64,000 nucleotides of DNA from Azotobacter chroococcum (GCF_004339665.1 NZ_SMMU01000009.1:89862-153861), one strand, 5' to 3'. Positions 36,509 to 46,018 are shown, numbered from the stretch's first letter. The notes: a model not told the origin generated them from the letters alone. Translations and numbers: made by a program.

Positions 36509-37347
36509 GCAACATGACCTGGATCGACGCCCTCGCCGACCTGCAGCGCCGCGGCGAGCCCTGCGTGCTGGTGACCATCGTCGAGGAACAGGGCTCCACG
36601 CCGCGCAACGCCGGGGCGAAGATGGTGGTCGAGCGCGAGCGGCTGCACGACACCATCGGTGGCGGGCACCTGGAATTCAAGGCCATGCAGATCGCCCGCG
36701 AGATGCTGGAAAGCCGCAGCCGCGCCGCGCGCCTGGAGCGCTTCGCCCTCGGCGCCAGCCTCGGCCAGTGCTGCGGCGGCGCCACCGTGCTGCTGTTCGA
36801 GCCGCTGGGCCAGCCGCAGGCGCGCATCGCCCTGTTCGGCGCCGGCCACGTCGGCCGCGCCCTGGCCCCGCTGCTCGCCGGCCTGCCATGCCGGCTGCGC
36901 TGGATCGATTCGCGCGAGGAGGAGTTTCCCGTCCCGCTACCCGCCGGGGCGGAACAGGTGGTCAACGACGAGGTGCTCGAGGAGGTCGAGCGGATGCCCG
37001 CCGGCAGCTACTTCATCGTCATGACCCACGATCACCAGCTCGACCTGCAGCTCGCCGAGGCCATCCTCAAACGCAATGATTTCGTCTACTTCGGGCTGAT
37101 CGGCTCGAAGAGCAAACGCGCCCGCTTCGAGCACCGTCTGCACGAACGCGGCCTGGCCGCCGAGACGGTGCAGCGCATGCGCTGCCCGCTGGGCCTGCCC
37201 GAGGTGAAGGGCAAGCTGCCGCTGGAGATCGCCATTTCCATCGCCGGCGAGGTGATCGCCACCTACAACGCCCGTTTCGGCGAGCAAAGCCAGGGCGGCG
37301 AGCGCATCGCCAAGCTGCTGCCGGCCTCGCGGCGCACCCCGGCCTGA
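36505..37347 (+). CDS. xdhC: Xanthine dehydrogenase accessory protein XdhC
   Basis: A 280-residue maturation factor that binds molybdenum cofactor, helps its sulfuration and inserts it into XdhB. The N-terminal XdhC domain shows VTIVEEQGSTPRNAGAKMVV and LGQCCGG, with the Cys pair at the usual place. The C-terminal Rossmann-like domain has IALFGAGHVGRALAPLL and FVYFGLIGSKSKRARF. The ATG overlaps the xdhB stop. A repeat element begins 6 bp after its stop codon. Confidence 0.94.
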   Translation: MSNMTWIDALADLQRRGEPCVLVTIVEEQGSTPRNAGAKMVVERERLHDTIGGGHLEFKAMQIAREMLESRSRAARLERFALGASLGQCCGGATVLLFEPLGQPQARIALFGAGHVGRALAPLLAGLPCRLRWIDSREEEFPVPLPAGAEQVVNDEVLEEVERMPAGSYFIVMTHDHQLDLQLAEAILKRNDFVYFGLIGSKSKRARFEHRLHERGLAAETVQRMRCPLGLPEVKGKLPLEIAISIAGEVIATYNARFGEQSQGGERIAKLLPASRRTPA

Positions 37348-37353
37348 AAGTAG

Positions 37354-37415
37354 GTAGGGTGGATGGCCGAAGCCATCCACCATGGTGGACAAGCCTGCGG
37401 CGTTGTCCACCCTAC
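37354..37415. repeat. GTAGGG-ended palindromic repeat, copy A2 (inverted)
   Basis: A 62-bp element almost identical to the reverse complement of 31154-31215, beginning GTAGGGTGGATGGCCGAAG and ending GCGTTGTCCACCCTAC. The two copies lie in opposite orientation and bracket the adenine deaminase-xdhABC genes. Confidence 0.8.
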
Positions 37416-37481
37416 AAACTGATCGCCAGCCAGCTGGCTCCTACCTTGTCGGGACCGACTCAACACATGAAGGACCGTCCG

Positions 37482-38780
37482 ATGCACGCCCACCGCGCCG
37501 CCCTGCTCCACTGCCTCGCCGATCCCCGCGAGGTGGGCATCGAGCAGTCGTACCAGTACTTCGAAGACGGCCTGCTGCTGGTCGAGGACGGCAAGGTGGC
37601 GCAGATCGGCGATGCCGCCAGCCTGCTGCCGACCCTGCCGGCCGGGGTCGAGGTGGTCGAGTACCATGACGCACTGATCGTCCCCGGCTTCGTCGACACC
37701 CACATCCACTACCCCCAGGTGGACGTGATCGCCTCCTACGGCACCCAGCTGCTGGAATGGCTGGAGACCTACACCTTCCCCGCCGAAGGCCGCTTCGTCG
37801 ACCCGGAGCATGCCCGCGCCCAGGCGCGCTTCTTCCTCGAAGAACTCCTGCGCAACGGCACCACCACCGCGCTGGTGTTCGCCACCGTGCACCCGCAGTC
37901 GGTGGACGCCTTCTTCGAGGAGGCGAGCCGGCTCGACCTGCGGATGATCGCCGGCAAGGTGCTGATGGACCGCAACGCCCCGGACTACCTGCGCGACGAC
38001 GCCGCCTCCGGCTACGACGAGAGCAAGACGCTGATCGAGCGCTGGCATGGCAAGGGCCGCCTGCACTATGCCGTCACCCCGCGCTTCGCGCCGACCAGCA
38101 CGCCCGAGCAGCTGGAGCTGGCCGGCCGGCTGCTGCGCGAATACCCCGGCCTCTACCTGCACACCCACCTCTCCGAGAACCGTGCGGAGATCGACTGGGT
38201 CAAGGAGCTGTTCCCCGAGCGCAAGCACTACCTGGACGTCTACGACCATTATCGCCTGCTTGGCGCCCGCTCGGTGTTCGCCCACGGCATCCACCTCTGC
38301 GACGACGAGTGCCGGCGGCTCGGCGAGAGCGGCTCGGCGGTGGCTTTCTGCCCGACCTCCAACCTGTTCCTCGGCAGCGGCCTGTTCGACCTGGCCAGAC
38401 TGGAAGGCCACGGCGTGCGCGTCGGCCTGGGCACCGACGTCGGCGGCGGCACCAGCTTCTCCCAACTGCAGAGCCTCAACGAGGCCTACAAGGTGCTGCA
38501 GCTGCAGGGCCAGCAGCTCGATCCGTTCAAGGCGCTGTACCTGGCCACCCTCGGCGGCGCCCGGGCGCTCTACCTGGACGAACAGATCGGCAACCTGCAA
38601 CCGGGCAAGGACGCCGACTTCGTGGTCCTCGACTACCGCGCCACGCCGCTGCTCGCCCGCCGTCTGAAGCAGGCGCGCAGCCTTGAGGAGAAGCTGTTCG
38701 CCCTGACGATCCTCGGCGACGACCGGGCAGTTAAGGAAACCTTCGCCGCCGGGCGCTCGGTGCACCGGCGCGAGTCATAG
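37482..38780 (+). CDS. guaD: Guanine deaminase
   Basis: A 432-residue zinc amidohydrolase that turns guanine into xanthine and ammonia. Metal and substrate residues are visible: PGFVDTHIHYPQ, LHTHLSENRAEI, FAHGIHL and GLGTDVGGGTSFS. Length equals that of typical GuaD (about 430-440). The ATG at 37482 is chosen because AAGGA lies eight bases ahead; an in-frame ATG five codons earlier has no ribosome site. It completes the entry of both purine bases into xanthine. Its end overlaps the convergent acyl-CoA ligase gene by 6 bp. Confidence 0.93.
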   Translation: MHAHRAALLHCLADPREVGIEQSYQYFEDGLLLVEDGKVAQIGDAASLLPTLPAGVEVVEYHDALIVPGFVDTHIHYPQVDVIASYGTQLLEWLETYTFPAEGRFVDPEHARAQARFFLEELLRNGTTTALVFATVHPQSVDAFFEEASRLDLRMIAGKVLMDRNAPDYLRDDAASGYDESKTLIERWHGKGRLHYAVTPRFAPTSTPEQLELAGRLLREYPGLYLHTHLSENRAEIDWVKELFPERKHYLDVYDHYRLLGARSVFAHGIHLCDDECRRLGESGSAVAFCPTSNLFLGSGLFDLARLEGHGVRVGLGTDVGGGTSFSQLQSLNEAYKVLQLQGQQLDPFKALYLATLGGARALYLDEQIGNLQPGKDADFVVLDYRATPLLARRLKQARSLEEKLFALTILGDDRAVKETFAAGRSVHRRES

Positions 38781-40289
38781 GCAGCGGCGCAGTTCGCTCT
38801 TGAGAGTCTTGCCGTAGCTGTTCTTCGGCAGCTCCTGGCTGAACAGGTAGCGTTTGGGCTTCTTGAACGATGCCATGCGCTCGACGAACCAGGCGTTGAG
38901 AGCCTGCGCGCTCACCTGCTCACCCGGACGGAGGACGACGAAGGCCACCACGCGTTCTCCCCATTCCGGGTCCGGCTCGCCGACCACCGAAACTTCGGAG
39001 ATCGCCGGATGCAGCGCCAGCACCTCCTCCACTTCGCGGGGATAGATATTGCTGCCCCCGGAGATGATCACGTCCTTGGAGCGGTCGGTGAGAGTCAGCA
39101 ACCCATCCTGGTCCAGGTAACCGATGTCGCCGGTATATAACCAGCCGTCCACCAGCGTCGCGCCGGTTGCCGCCTCGTTGCGCCAATAGCCCTGCATTAC
39201 GCTGGGACCGCGCACGACAACCTCGCCGGGCTGGCCTGGTGGCAGTGGATGACGCGATCCATCCACCACGCAGACCTCGACGCACGACTGCGCATAGCCG
39301 ACCGAGAACGCCAGCCGCTGCCAGTCCGACCGCGCTCGGTCGGCGATCAGCTCGCGGGAGAGCGCCGTGATCGTCATCGGACTTTCGCCCTGGCCGTAGA
39401 TCTGGATCAGCCGCGGGCCGAAGGTCGCCACCGCCTCCTGCAGATCGGCCAGATACATGGGTGCACCGCCGTAGACGATGGACTTGATGCCGTCGCCGCC
39501 ATAACCCTGGCGCCGCGCCTCTTCGACCATGCGCTTGACCATGGTCGGTGCCGCGAACAGGGTCAGCTGCCCCAGCCTCCTGGCCAATCCGAACAGCTCG
39601 GCGGCATCGAAGCCGCGTGAGGCGGGAATCACGTGCCGGGCTCCGCAGCGAACATGGATGAAGTTGTACAACCCCGCCCCATGGGACATGGGCGCGGCAT
39701 AGACGCAAGCGTCGTCCGCGCTGACCGGATCGACATCGACCGGATAGCAGAGGGACATCGCAGTCAGGTTGCCGTGGGAAAGCATCACACCCTTGGAGCG
39801 CCCCGTGGTGCCGGAGGTATAGAACAGCCAGGCGAGGTCGTCCGGGCTACGCCGGATGGGACCTGCCAATAGAGGGGCGGCCTGCTTCAGTCGCTCGATC
39901 ATGCTTCCGCGGCCGGCCAGCTCCCGGCATTGCGCGGGCAGTTCGCCTTCGGCGAACAGGCTTCCGTCGTCGGTGAAGATCAGCCGGGCTTGAGCGTCGT
40001 CGGCGATCCAGGCAGCCTCGCTGCGATGCAGCTTGCAGTTGATCGGTACCGCTACCGCGCCGGCCCACCAGATGGCGTGGAGCAGCTCCAGGTACTCGCA
40101 GCAGTTCCTCATGAACAGCGCGACGTGCTCTCCCGGCGCGATGTCGTAGTCATCGCGCAGCGCCGTTGCCAGGGCACCGGCGCTGGCCGCGAACGTCCGG
40201 TAGTTCGCGACCAGCCGCTCGCCTTCGTACAGGGCCGGCCGCTCGGGCCAGTGGCGCGCGGCATCGTTCAGCCAGTTGGCGAGGTTCAT
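38775..40289 (-). CDS. AMP-forming acyl-CoA synthetase
   Basis: A 504-residue member of the adenylate-forming ANL family. The ATP-binding signature is FYTSGTTGRSKGVMLSH (about residues 160-176). Further motifs are YGQGESP, the hinge GDIGYLDQDGLLTLTDRSKDVI, and the C-terminal catalytic Lys in KNSYGKTLK. It activates a carboxylic acid to its CoA thioester. It starts 2 bp after the thiolase stop on the same strand, so both act in one degradative route, presumably fatty or aromatic acid breakdown; the substrate is unknown. A divergent PAS-LuxR regulator lies upstream of the pair. Confidence 0.88.
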   Translation of the reverse strand: MNLANWLNDAARHWPERPALYEGERLVANYRTFAASAGALATALRDDYDIAPGEHVALFMRNCCEYLELLHAIWWAGAVAVPINCKLHRSEAAWIADDAQARLIFTDDGSLFAEGELPAQCRELAGRGSMIERLKQAAPLLAGPIRRSPDDLAWLFYTSGTTGRSKGVMLSHGNLTAMSLCYPVDVDPVSADDACVYAAPMSHGAGLYNFIHVRCGARHVIPASRGFDAAELFGLARRLGQLTLFAAPTMVKRMVEEARRQGYGGDGIKSIVYGGAPMYLADLQEAVATFGPRLIQIYGQGESPMTITALSRELIADRARSDWQRLAFSVGYAQSCVEVCVVDGSRHPLPPGQPGEVVVRGPSVMQGYWRNEAATGATLVDGWLYTGDIGYLDQDGLLTLTDRSKDVIISGGSNIYPREVEEVLALHPAISEVSVVGEPDPEWGERVVAFVVLRPGEQVSAQALNAWFVERMASFKKPKRYLFSQELPKNSYGKTLKSELRRCL

Positions 40290-40291
40290 GG

Positions 40292-41470
40292 TCAGGCCCT
40301 CTCCGCTTGCAGCACGCTGGCGTAATTCGCCACCGCCATGCCGCCCATGTTGAACACCAGGCCGAATTCTGGCTGCTGCAGGGCGATGCCCATGGGATTG
40401 CCGGTGAGCTGGCGGAACGCCATGGCGTGCATCGACACCCCGGTCGCGCCCACCGGATGGCCCTTGGCCTTGAGGCCTCCGGAGAGGTTCACCGGCAGAC
40501 GCCCGTCGGCCAGTACCGTGCCATCCTCCAGCGCGCGGAATCCCTCGCCTTTCGGTGCCAGCCCCATGGCCTCGTAGATCATCAGCTCGGCGATGGTGAA
40601 GCAGTCATGCACCTCGGCGAAGTGCAGGTCGGCAAGGGTCACCCCGGCCTGCTCCAGGGCGGACCGGATCGCCCGCTGCGGGCCTTCGAAGGCCAGGAAG
40701 TCCCGCCTCGAGAGGGGCAGGAAGTCGTTGACCTGAGCCATGGCGCGGATGGCCACGCTGCGGCGGAACTGCCTGGCCCGCTTCGCCGAGGCCAGCACGA
40801 TTGCCGCAGCGCCGTCGGAGATCAGCGAACAATCGCTCAGGCGCAGTGGCGGCGCGATCAGCGGGTTGCTCTCGGACACCGTGTTGCAGTGTTCGAGGCT
40901 CATCTCCCTGTGCATCTGCGCCAGCGGGTTGCTCATGGCATTGCCATGGTTCTTCACCGCTATGGCTGCCATCGCTCCCAGCGGGTCCCGGTAGCGCTCC
41001 CCATATTGCCGGGCGGCCATGCCGAACTGCTGCGGGAAGCTCAAGGCGGCCTCCTGGGGATCATTCTGGTAGCCGGCGCCAGCCAGGGCACGGGTGACGG
41101 CGCTGGTGGAGTTGGACGTCATCTTTTCCGCACCGACCACCAGTACCAGTTCGGCAGCGCCCGAGCGGATCGCCTCGATCCCGGCCCGGATCGCCGCAGA
41201 CCCCGAGGCGCAGGCATTTTCGCAACGGCTGGCCGGCTTGAAACGCAGTGCCGAGTCCGCCTGCAATACCAGCGAGGCCGGGAAGCCATCCGTCACCATT
41301 CCCGAGTTGAAATGGCCGAGGAACACCGCATCGATCTCGGCCGCTTCTACGGCGGCCTCCTCCAGCGCCTCGCGTGTCGCCTCGACGATCAGATCTTCGA
41401 GCGTCTGGCCTTCCAGCCTGCCGAAGCGAGTATGGCCGCTAGCCACGATGGATACCGAATCCGTGATCAT
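40292..41470 (-). CDS. Thiolase (acetyl-CoA acetyltransferase family, SCP-x-like)
   Basis: A 392-residue thiolase-fold enzyme. The nucleophilic Cys is in RCENACASGSAAI (near residue 90) and the C-terminal signature is GGLKAKGHPVGATG. The HDCFTIAELMIYEAMGL segment replaces the NEAF motif of classical thiolases with the HDCF of the SCP2/SCP-x branch. It likely cleaves a 3-oxoacyl-CoA. The start MITDSVSI is chosen; the frame stays open upstream but without coding character. A partner acyl-CoA ligase follows after 2 bp. Confidence 0.88.
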   Translation of the reverse strand: MITDSVSIVASGHTRFGRLEGQTLEDLIVEATREALEEAAVEAAEIDAVFLGHFNSGMVTDGFPASLVLQADSALRFKPASRCENACASGSAAIRAGIEAIRSGAAELVLVVGAEKMTSNSTSAVTRALAGAGYQNDPQEAALSFPQQFGMAARQYGERYRDPLGAMAAIAVKNHGNAMSNPLAQMHREMSLEHCNTVSESNPLIAPPLRLSDCSLISDGAAAIVLASAKRARQFRRSVAIRAMAQVNDFLPLSRRDFLAFEGPQRAIRSALEQAGVTLADLHFAEVHDCFTIAELMIYEAMGLAPKGEGFRALEDGTVLADGRLPVNLSGGLKAKGHPVGATGVSMHAMAFRQLTGNPMGIALQQPEFGLVFNMGGMAVANYASVLQAERA

Positions 41471-41581
41471 TTGAATTGCCTCTGTTGTTGCCCGGTTGAC
41501 GGCGGCTCGGCCGAGAAGGCGGCTTTCGCCACGGTCTCCCGTTGTTGTTATGAGGACCGAAAACCATGAGGTCTTGTAGCG

Positions 41582-41614
41582 ACACCGACCGGTACACAGC
41601 GGCGCTGTCGGTGT
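41582..41614. promoter_or_regulatory. Inverted repeat in the thiolase/LuxR divergent region
   Basis: ACACCGAC and GTCGGTGT are perfect 8-bp complements separated by 17 bases, midway between the divergent thiolase and LuxR genes. It may be the regulator's binding site. The rest of the 41471-41741 gap shows nothing clear. Confidence 0.4.
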
Positions 41615-41741
41615 GCTGGACTTACGATGGCGCACGATTGGCATGCCCGATATGCGTGCAACTACGTACAGGCGTGAGTATTGGTGGCCGGGCGGATCAG
41701 GTCGTTTAGGCTGTACTTGAAGGCAACATGAAGGACAAGGT

Positions 41742-42308
41742 ATGGCAGCACATACGTCCGAACCTGGCGATCTGGCCAGCCTGGCGTTCCGGGTTTCGCC
41801 AGCGCCGCAGGTGATCACCGCAAATCGCCGGATACTCGACTTCAACGAAGCGTTCCAACGCCTGTTCGGCTATGAGCGTCAGGAACTGCTTGGCCAGCTG
41901 ATCCTGCGGCTCTATCCCTCGCGCGCCGACTACCAGGCGATTGGCGAGCGTTGCCTGAGCTGGCTGCGCAAGAGTCGCTCCTACTCCGACGAACGATTCA
42001 TGCAGCAGTGCGACGGCAAAGTCTTCTGGGCGCACGCCGATGGCTACACGCTGACGCCCGAGGAACCCTTCCGGCTGATGGTCTGGCACTTCGAGCGCAT
42101 CGACCGCTCCATCCGCGCGACAGTGAACCTGACGCCTCGCGAACGGGAAATCTCGGCGTACATCGTCAACGGCCTTACCTGCAAGGAGATCGGCCGCAAG
42201 CTGGGAATTTCCCACCGGACCGTGGAGGTACATCGGGCGCGCCTGATGAAGAAGCTAACGGCAAAGAACAGCGCAGATTTGGTTTCCAGGATCATCGTTC
42301 TGAATTGA
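41742..42308 (+). CDS. PAS-LuxR transcriptional regulator
   Basis: A 188-residue one-component regulator. Residues about 15-115 form a PAS sensor (VITANRRILDFNEAFQRLFGYERQELLGQLILRLYPSRADY). Residues about 125-185 form a LuxR/GerE helix-turn-helix (LTPREREISAYIVNGLTCKEIGRKLGISHRTVEVHRARLMKKL). No receiver domain is present, so it should respond to a ligand or redox state directly. It is divergent from the thiolase/acyl-CoA ligase operon and most likely controls it. Base composition is somewhat lower in GC than the purine genes on either side. Confidence 0.88.
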   Translation: MAAHTSEPGDLASLAFRVSPAPQVITANRRILDFNEAFQRLFGYERQELLGQLILRLYPSRADYQAIGERCLSWLRKSRSYSDERFMQQCDGKVFWAHADGYTLTPEEPFRLMVWHFERIDRSIRATVNLTPREREISAYIVNGLTCKEIGRKLGISHRTVEVHRARLMKKLTAKNSADLVSRIIVLN

Positions 42309-42334
42309 TTCAATCCGACGCCAGCGTCCGCTAC

Positions 42335-42520
42335 TCACCCAACGCCACCTGGCGTGACGCGCCGCAGACCATCAATCGGCTCCTGGCAGGAACTGCAGTC
42401 GCCGGAGACGCGCAAGGGATTGCAGCTGCCGCACAGGTACTCGCCCTGCTCGGCCAGCGCCAGGCAGGCCAGGTCGTCGACCAGCGGCTCGGTGCGGCCG
42501 TGGAGGTTGCGCAGTACCAC
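42335..42520 (-). CDS. Possible small Cys-rich protein, ~61 aa
   Basis: A short frame on the minus strand right behind the HIU hydrolase gene. It ends with a CxxC-x7-CxxC pattern (CGSCNPLRVSGDCSSC), which could bind zinc or an iron-sulfur cluster. A GTG start at 42520 has GGAG eight bases ahead. The frame lies 41 bp after the uraH stop, so it could be cotranscribed. I know no family for it, and a chance ORF remains possible. Two other frames overlap it but lack a ribosome site. Confidence 0.35.
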   Translation of the reverse strand: MVLRNLHGRTEPLVDDLACLALAEQGEYLCGSCNPLRVSGDCSSCQEPIDGLRRVTPGGVG

Positions 42521-42561
42521 CGAGGGCACTCCAGTCGAGAGTGCCCCACGACAAGGCGGCT

Positions 42562-42912
42562 CTAACTGCCGCGGTAGGTGGAATACCCGTAGGGCGACAC
42601 CAGCAGCGGCACGTGGTAGTGCCCCTCGCCGCCCAGCCCGACGCGCAGCACCACCACGTCGAGAAAGGCCGGCTCGGCCAGGCTCAGCCCGCGGCGGCGG
42701 TAGTAGTCGCCGGCATGAAAGTGCAGCTCGTAGACGCCGGCGCGAAACGCCTCGCCCTCCAGCAGCGGCGCGTCGCAGCGCCCGTCGGCGTTGGTCACGG
42801 CCCGGGCCAGCAACTGCCGCTGTTCGCCGTCGAGGCGGTAGAGGTCGATGGCGATGCCCGCGCCGGGGCAGCCGTGGGTGGTGTCGAGCACGTGGGTGGT
42901 CAGTCTGGCCAT
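42562..42912 (-). CDS. uraH: 5-hydroxyisourate hydrolase (transthyretin-like)
   Basis: A 116-residue transthyretin-related enzyme that opens 5-hydroxyisourate to OHCU in urate breakdown. It begins LTTHVLDTTHGCPGAGIAIDLYRL with the active-site His. The second His is in GHYHVPLLVSPYGYSTYRGS, and the C-terminal Tyr-Arg-Gly-Ser is the family hallmark. The start MARLTTHV is typical; a longer N-terminus is unlikely. It is divergent from the puuE operon by about 115 bp, so one intergenic region may control both. Confidence 0.94.
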   Translation of the reverse strand: MARLTTHVLDTTHGCPGAGIAIDLYRLDGEQRQLLARAVTNADGRCDAPLLEGEAFRAGVYELHFHAGDYYRRRGLSLAEPAFLDVVVLRVGLGGEGHYHVPLLVSPYGYSTYRGS

Positions 42913-43027
42913 GGGTACTGCGGAGCCGGCGGCCCCTTCCTCCTGCGTCCGGATGAGCGGTAGATTTGCAGGAGATACCCTTGTCCCGATAGTTTCAAGC
43001 CCAGACACCCGCCGACAGGAGAGTCCC

Positions 43028-43957
43028 GTGACCAGCCCCTACCCCCGCGACCTGATCGGCTACGCCGGCAACCCGCCCCACCCGCACTGGCCCGGCGAGG
43101 CGCGCATCGCCCTGTCCTTCGTGCTCAACTACGAGGAAGGCGGCGAGCGCTGCATCCTCCACGGCGACCAGGAGTCCGAGGCCTTCCTCTCCGAGATGGT
43201 CGCCGCCCAGCCGCTGCCGGGCGTGCGCAACCTGTGCATGGAGTCGCTCTACGAATACGGCAGCCGCGCCGGGGTCTGGCGCCTGCTCGAGCTGTTTCGC
43301 CGCGAGGGCATTCCGCTCACCATCTTTGCCGTGGCCATGGCCGCCGAGCGTCATCCCGAGGTCATCAGGACGATGGCCGCCGACGGCCACGAGATCTGCA
43401 GCCACGGCTACCGCTGGATCGACTACCAGTACATGGACGAAGCCGAGGAGAAGGCGCATCTGGACCGGGCCATCGATATCCTCACCCGGATCGCCGGCGA
43501 GCGCCCGCTCGGCTGGTACACCGGGCGCCTCGGCCCCAATACCCGCCGGCTGGTGCGCGAGGAAGGCGGCTTTCTCTACGACTCGGACGCCTACGACGAC
43601 GACCTGCCCTACTGGGACCCGGCCTCCACCGCGGACAGGCCGCACCTGGTGATCCCCTACACCCTGGACACCAACGACATGCGCTTCACCCAGGTGCAGG
43701 GCTTCAACAGCGGCGACGACTTCTTCACCTACCTCAAGGACGCTTTCGACGTGCTCTACGCCGAGGGCGAGGCCGGCGCGCCGAAGATGCTCTCGATCGG
43801 CATGCACTGCCGCCTGCTCGGCCGCCCGGCGCGCTTCGCCGCCCTGCAGCGCTTCGTCGACTACGTGAAGGGCCATGACAAGGTCTGGTTCGCCCGGCGC
43901 GTCGACATCGCCCGCCACTGGCACACCACCCACCCCTTCCCGGGAGCCGGCCAATGA
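43028..43957 (+). CDS. puuE: Allantoinase PuuE (polysaccharide-deacetylase fold)
   Basis: A 309-residue metal-independent-type allantoinase that opens allantoin to allantoate. It has the PuuE opening YPRDLIGYAGNPPHPHWPGEARIALSFVLNYEEGGE. The NodB-like barrel is visible in the GIPLTIFAVAMAAERHPEVI and GHEICSHGYRWIDYQ segments, and the end LSIGMHCRLLGRPARFAAL is typical. Translation most likely starts at GTG 43028, with AGGAGA seven bases ahead. The stop overlaps the uraD start by 4 bp. It heads a five-gene operon running to puuD. Confidence 0.93.
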   Translation: MTSPYPRDLIGYAGNPPHPHWPGEARIALSFVLNYEEGGERCILHGDQESEAFLSEMVAAQPLPGVRNLCMESLYEYGSRAGVWRLLELFRREGIPLTIFAVAMAAERHPEVIRTMAADGHEICSHGYRWIDYQYMDEAEEKAHLDRAIDILTRIAGERPLGWYTGRLGPNTRRLVREEGGFLYDSDAYDDDLPYWDPASTADRPHLVIPYTLDTNDMRFTQVQGFNSGDDFFTYLKDAFDVLYAEGEAGAPKMLSIGMHCRLLGRPARFAALQRFVDYVKGHDKVWFARRVDIARHWHTTHPFPGAGQ

Positions 43958-44469
43958 CCGCCTTCGCCACCGTAAAGCCCTCGGCCCTGTCCCGCGAGGC
44001 GTTCGTCGAAACCTTCGGCGGCGTCTACGAGCATTCGCCGTGGATCGCCGAAACCGTCTTCGACCGGGGAACCGGCCAGGAAGACGACGCCATCGAGCGC
44101 CTGCACGCGCGCCTGGCGCAGGTCGTCCGCTCTGCGCCCCGCGAAGCGCAGCTGGCGCTGATCCAGGCCCACCCGGACCTGGCCGGCAAGGCCGCGGTGC
44201 GCGGCGAGCTGAGCGCGGCCAGCACGGCCGAGCAGGCCGGCGCCGGCATCCAGGACTGCACGCCCGAGGAGTTCGAGCGCTTCGAGCGCCTCAATGCCGC
44301 CTACCAGGCGCGCTTCGGCTTCGTCTTCATCATGGCGGTGAAGGGCAGCGACCGGCAGCGGATCCTCGCCGCCTTCGAGGAACGCCTGAACCACACGCCC
44401 GAGCAGGAATTCGCCCGCGCCCTGGCCGAAATCGACAAGATCGCCCTGTTCCGCCTGCAGGCGATGTAA
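43954..44469 (+). CDS. uraD: OHCU decarboxylase
   Basis: A 171-residue enzyme that decarboxylates 2-oxo-4-hydroxy-4-carboxy-5-ureidoimidazoline to S-allantoin. Conserved regions include LSREAFVETFGGVYEHSPWIAE with the active-site His, LIQAHPDLAGKAA, and FGFVFIMAVKGSDRQRILAAFEERLNH. The length is normal. It overlaps puuE by an ATGA. It acts directly after the HIU hydrolase encoded on the other side of puuE. Confidence 0.94.
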   Translation: MTAFATVKPSALSREAFVETFGGVYEHSPWIAETVFDRGTGQEDDAIERLHARLAQVVRSAPREAQLALIQAHPDLAGKAAVRGELSAASTAEQAGAGIQDCTPEEFERFERLNAAYQARFGFVFIMAVKGSDRQRILAAFEERLNHTPEQEFARALAEIDKIALFRLQAM

Positions 44470-44478
44470 GGACTACAC

Positions 44479-45474
44479 ATGAAGAACTACGCTGCGCCCT
44501 TCGAGAAATACCTGAACCTCGCCGACGCCCGCCTCGGCACCCGCGCCCTCTACGTCACCGACGATTGGTTCGCGCCGGTCGAGCGGATGCTCCAGCCCAC
44601 CGAGCCCGAGTGGAAGGAAGGCGTCTACGACGACAACGGCAAGTGGATGGACGGCTGGGAGTCGCGGCGCAAGCGCTTCGAGGGCTACGACCACGCGGTG
44701 CTGCGCCTCGGCGTGCCCGGCTCGATCAAGGGCGTGGACATCGACACCCGCCATTTCACCGGCAACTATCCGCCGTCCGCCTCGCTGGAAGCCTGCTTCC
44801 TCGCCGAAGGCGATCCCGACGAGCACACCGAATGGGTCGAGGTGCTGCCGGCGGTCGAACTCGAGGGCAACAGCCACCACTTCCACAGCGTCGCCGACCC
44901 GCGTCCCTGGAGCCACCTGCGCTTCAACATCTACCCGGACGGCGGCGTGGCGCGCCTGCGCGTCTACGGCATCCCGCACCGCGACTGGAGCGCGGTCGGC
45001 GCCGACGAGCCGCTCGACCTGGCCGCCGCGCTCAATGGCGGGCGCGCCCTGGCCTGCTCCGACGAGCATTTCGGGCGCATGGGCAACCTGCTCAATCCGG
45101 GACGCGGGGTGAACATGGGCGACGGCTGGGAAACCGCGCGGCGGCGCACGCCGGGCAACGACTGGGTGATCGTCGCCCTCGGCCATCCCGGCGAGATCGA
45201 GCGGATCGTCGTCGACACCCTGCACTTCAAGGGCAACTACCCGGACAGTTGCTCGATCCAGGCGGCCTTCGTCAAGGGCGGTACCGACAGCCAGATCGAA
45301 ACCCAGAGCCTGTTCTGGCGCGAGTTGTTGCCCAGCCAGAAGCTCTCGATGCACCAGGAGCACGAGTTCGTCGAGCAGATCAGGCCGCTCGGGCCAATCA
45401 CCCACGTGCGCCTGAACGTCTTCCCCGACGGCGGCGTCAGCCGCCTGCGGCTGTTCGGCCGGCTGGCCAGATAG
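44479..45474 (+). CDS. alc: Allantoicase
   Basis: A 331-residue allantoicase that hydrolyses allantoate to ureidoglycolate and urea. The two-fold repeat of the family is clear: [22 protein letters not shown] in the first half and [22 protein letters not shown] in the second. Each half ends in a [18 protein letters not shown] strand pair. It starts 9 bp after uraD. No truncation is seen. Confidence 0.95.
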   Translation: MKNYAAPFEKYLNLADARLGTRALYVTDDWFAPVERMLQPTEPEWKEGVYDDNGKWMDGWESRRKRFEGYDHAVLRLGVPGSIKGVDIDTRHFTGNYPPSASLEACFLAEGDPDEHTEWVEVLPAVELEGNSHHFHSVADPRPWSHLRFNIYPDGGVARLRVYGIPHRDWSAVGADEPLDLAAALNGGRALACSDEHFGRMGNLLNPGRGVNMGDGWETARRRTPGNDWVIVALGHPGEIERIVVDTLHFKGNYPDSCSIQAAFVKGGTDSQIETQSLFWRELLPSQKLSMHQEHEFVEQIRPLGPITHVRLNVFPDGGVSRLRLFGRLAR

Positions 45475-45517
45475 CCGGCGGATTTGAAGCCGCCATTTTT
45501 TATTGAGAGCCCAGCCT

Positions 45518-46018
45518 ATGCGCACCCTGAGCATCGAACCCCTGAGCAAGGCCGCCTTCGCTCCCTTCGGCGAGGTGATCGAGACCGAAGGCAGCGACTA
45601 TTTCATGATCAACAACGGCTCGACCCGCCGCTATCACGCCCTCGCCCAGGTGCAGACCAGCGCGCCGGAGGACCGGGCCATCGTCAGCATCTTCGTCGCC
45701 CGCACGCTGCCGATGCCGCTGACCATCCGCATGCTGGAGCGCCACCCGCTGGGCAGCCAGGCGTTCGTGCCGCTGCGCGGCAACCCCTTCCTGATCGTGG
45801 TCGCCCCGCCGGGCGACGCCCCGCGCCCGGAACAGGTCCGCGCCTTCCTCGGCAACGGCCGCCAGGGAATCAACTACCAGCGCGGCGTCTGGCACCACCC
45901 GGTGCTGGCGCTGACGGACGACGACGAATTCCTGGTGATCGACCGCAGCGGCACCGGCGCCAACTGCGACGAGCATTTCTTCGGCGAAGACGAGCGGCTG
46001 CTCCTGCGCCATCCGTGA
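45518..46018 (+). CDS. allA: Ureidoglycolate lyase
   Basis: A 166-residue cupin-type enzyme that splits ureidoglycolate to glyoxylate and urea. Family motifs are present: EPLSKAAFAPFGEVIE, MLERHPLGSQAFVPL, and INYQRGVWHHPVLAL with the catalytic-site His pair. The ATG lies 43 bp after the allantoicase stop. The next gene, puuD, begins about 40 bp after its stop. It ends the purine path with glyoxylate and releases the second urea. Confidence 0.94.
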   Translation: MRTLSIEPLSKAAFAPFGEVIETEGSDYFMINNGSTRRYHALAQVQTSAPEDRAIVSIFVARTLPMPLTIRMLERHPLGSQAFVPLRGNPFLIVVAPPGDAPRPEQVRAFLGNGRQGINYQRGVWHHPVLALTDDDEFLVIDRSGTGANCDEHFFGEDERLLLRHP

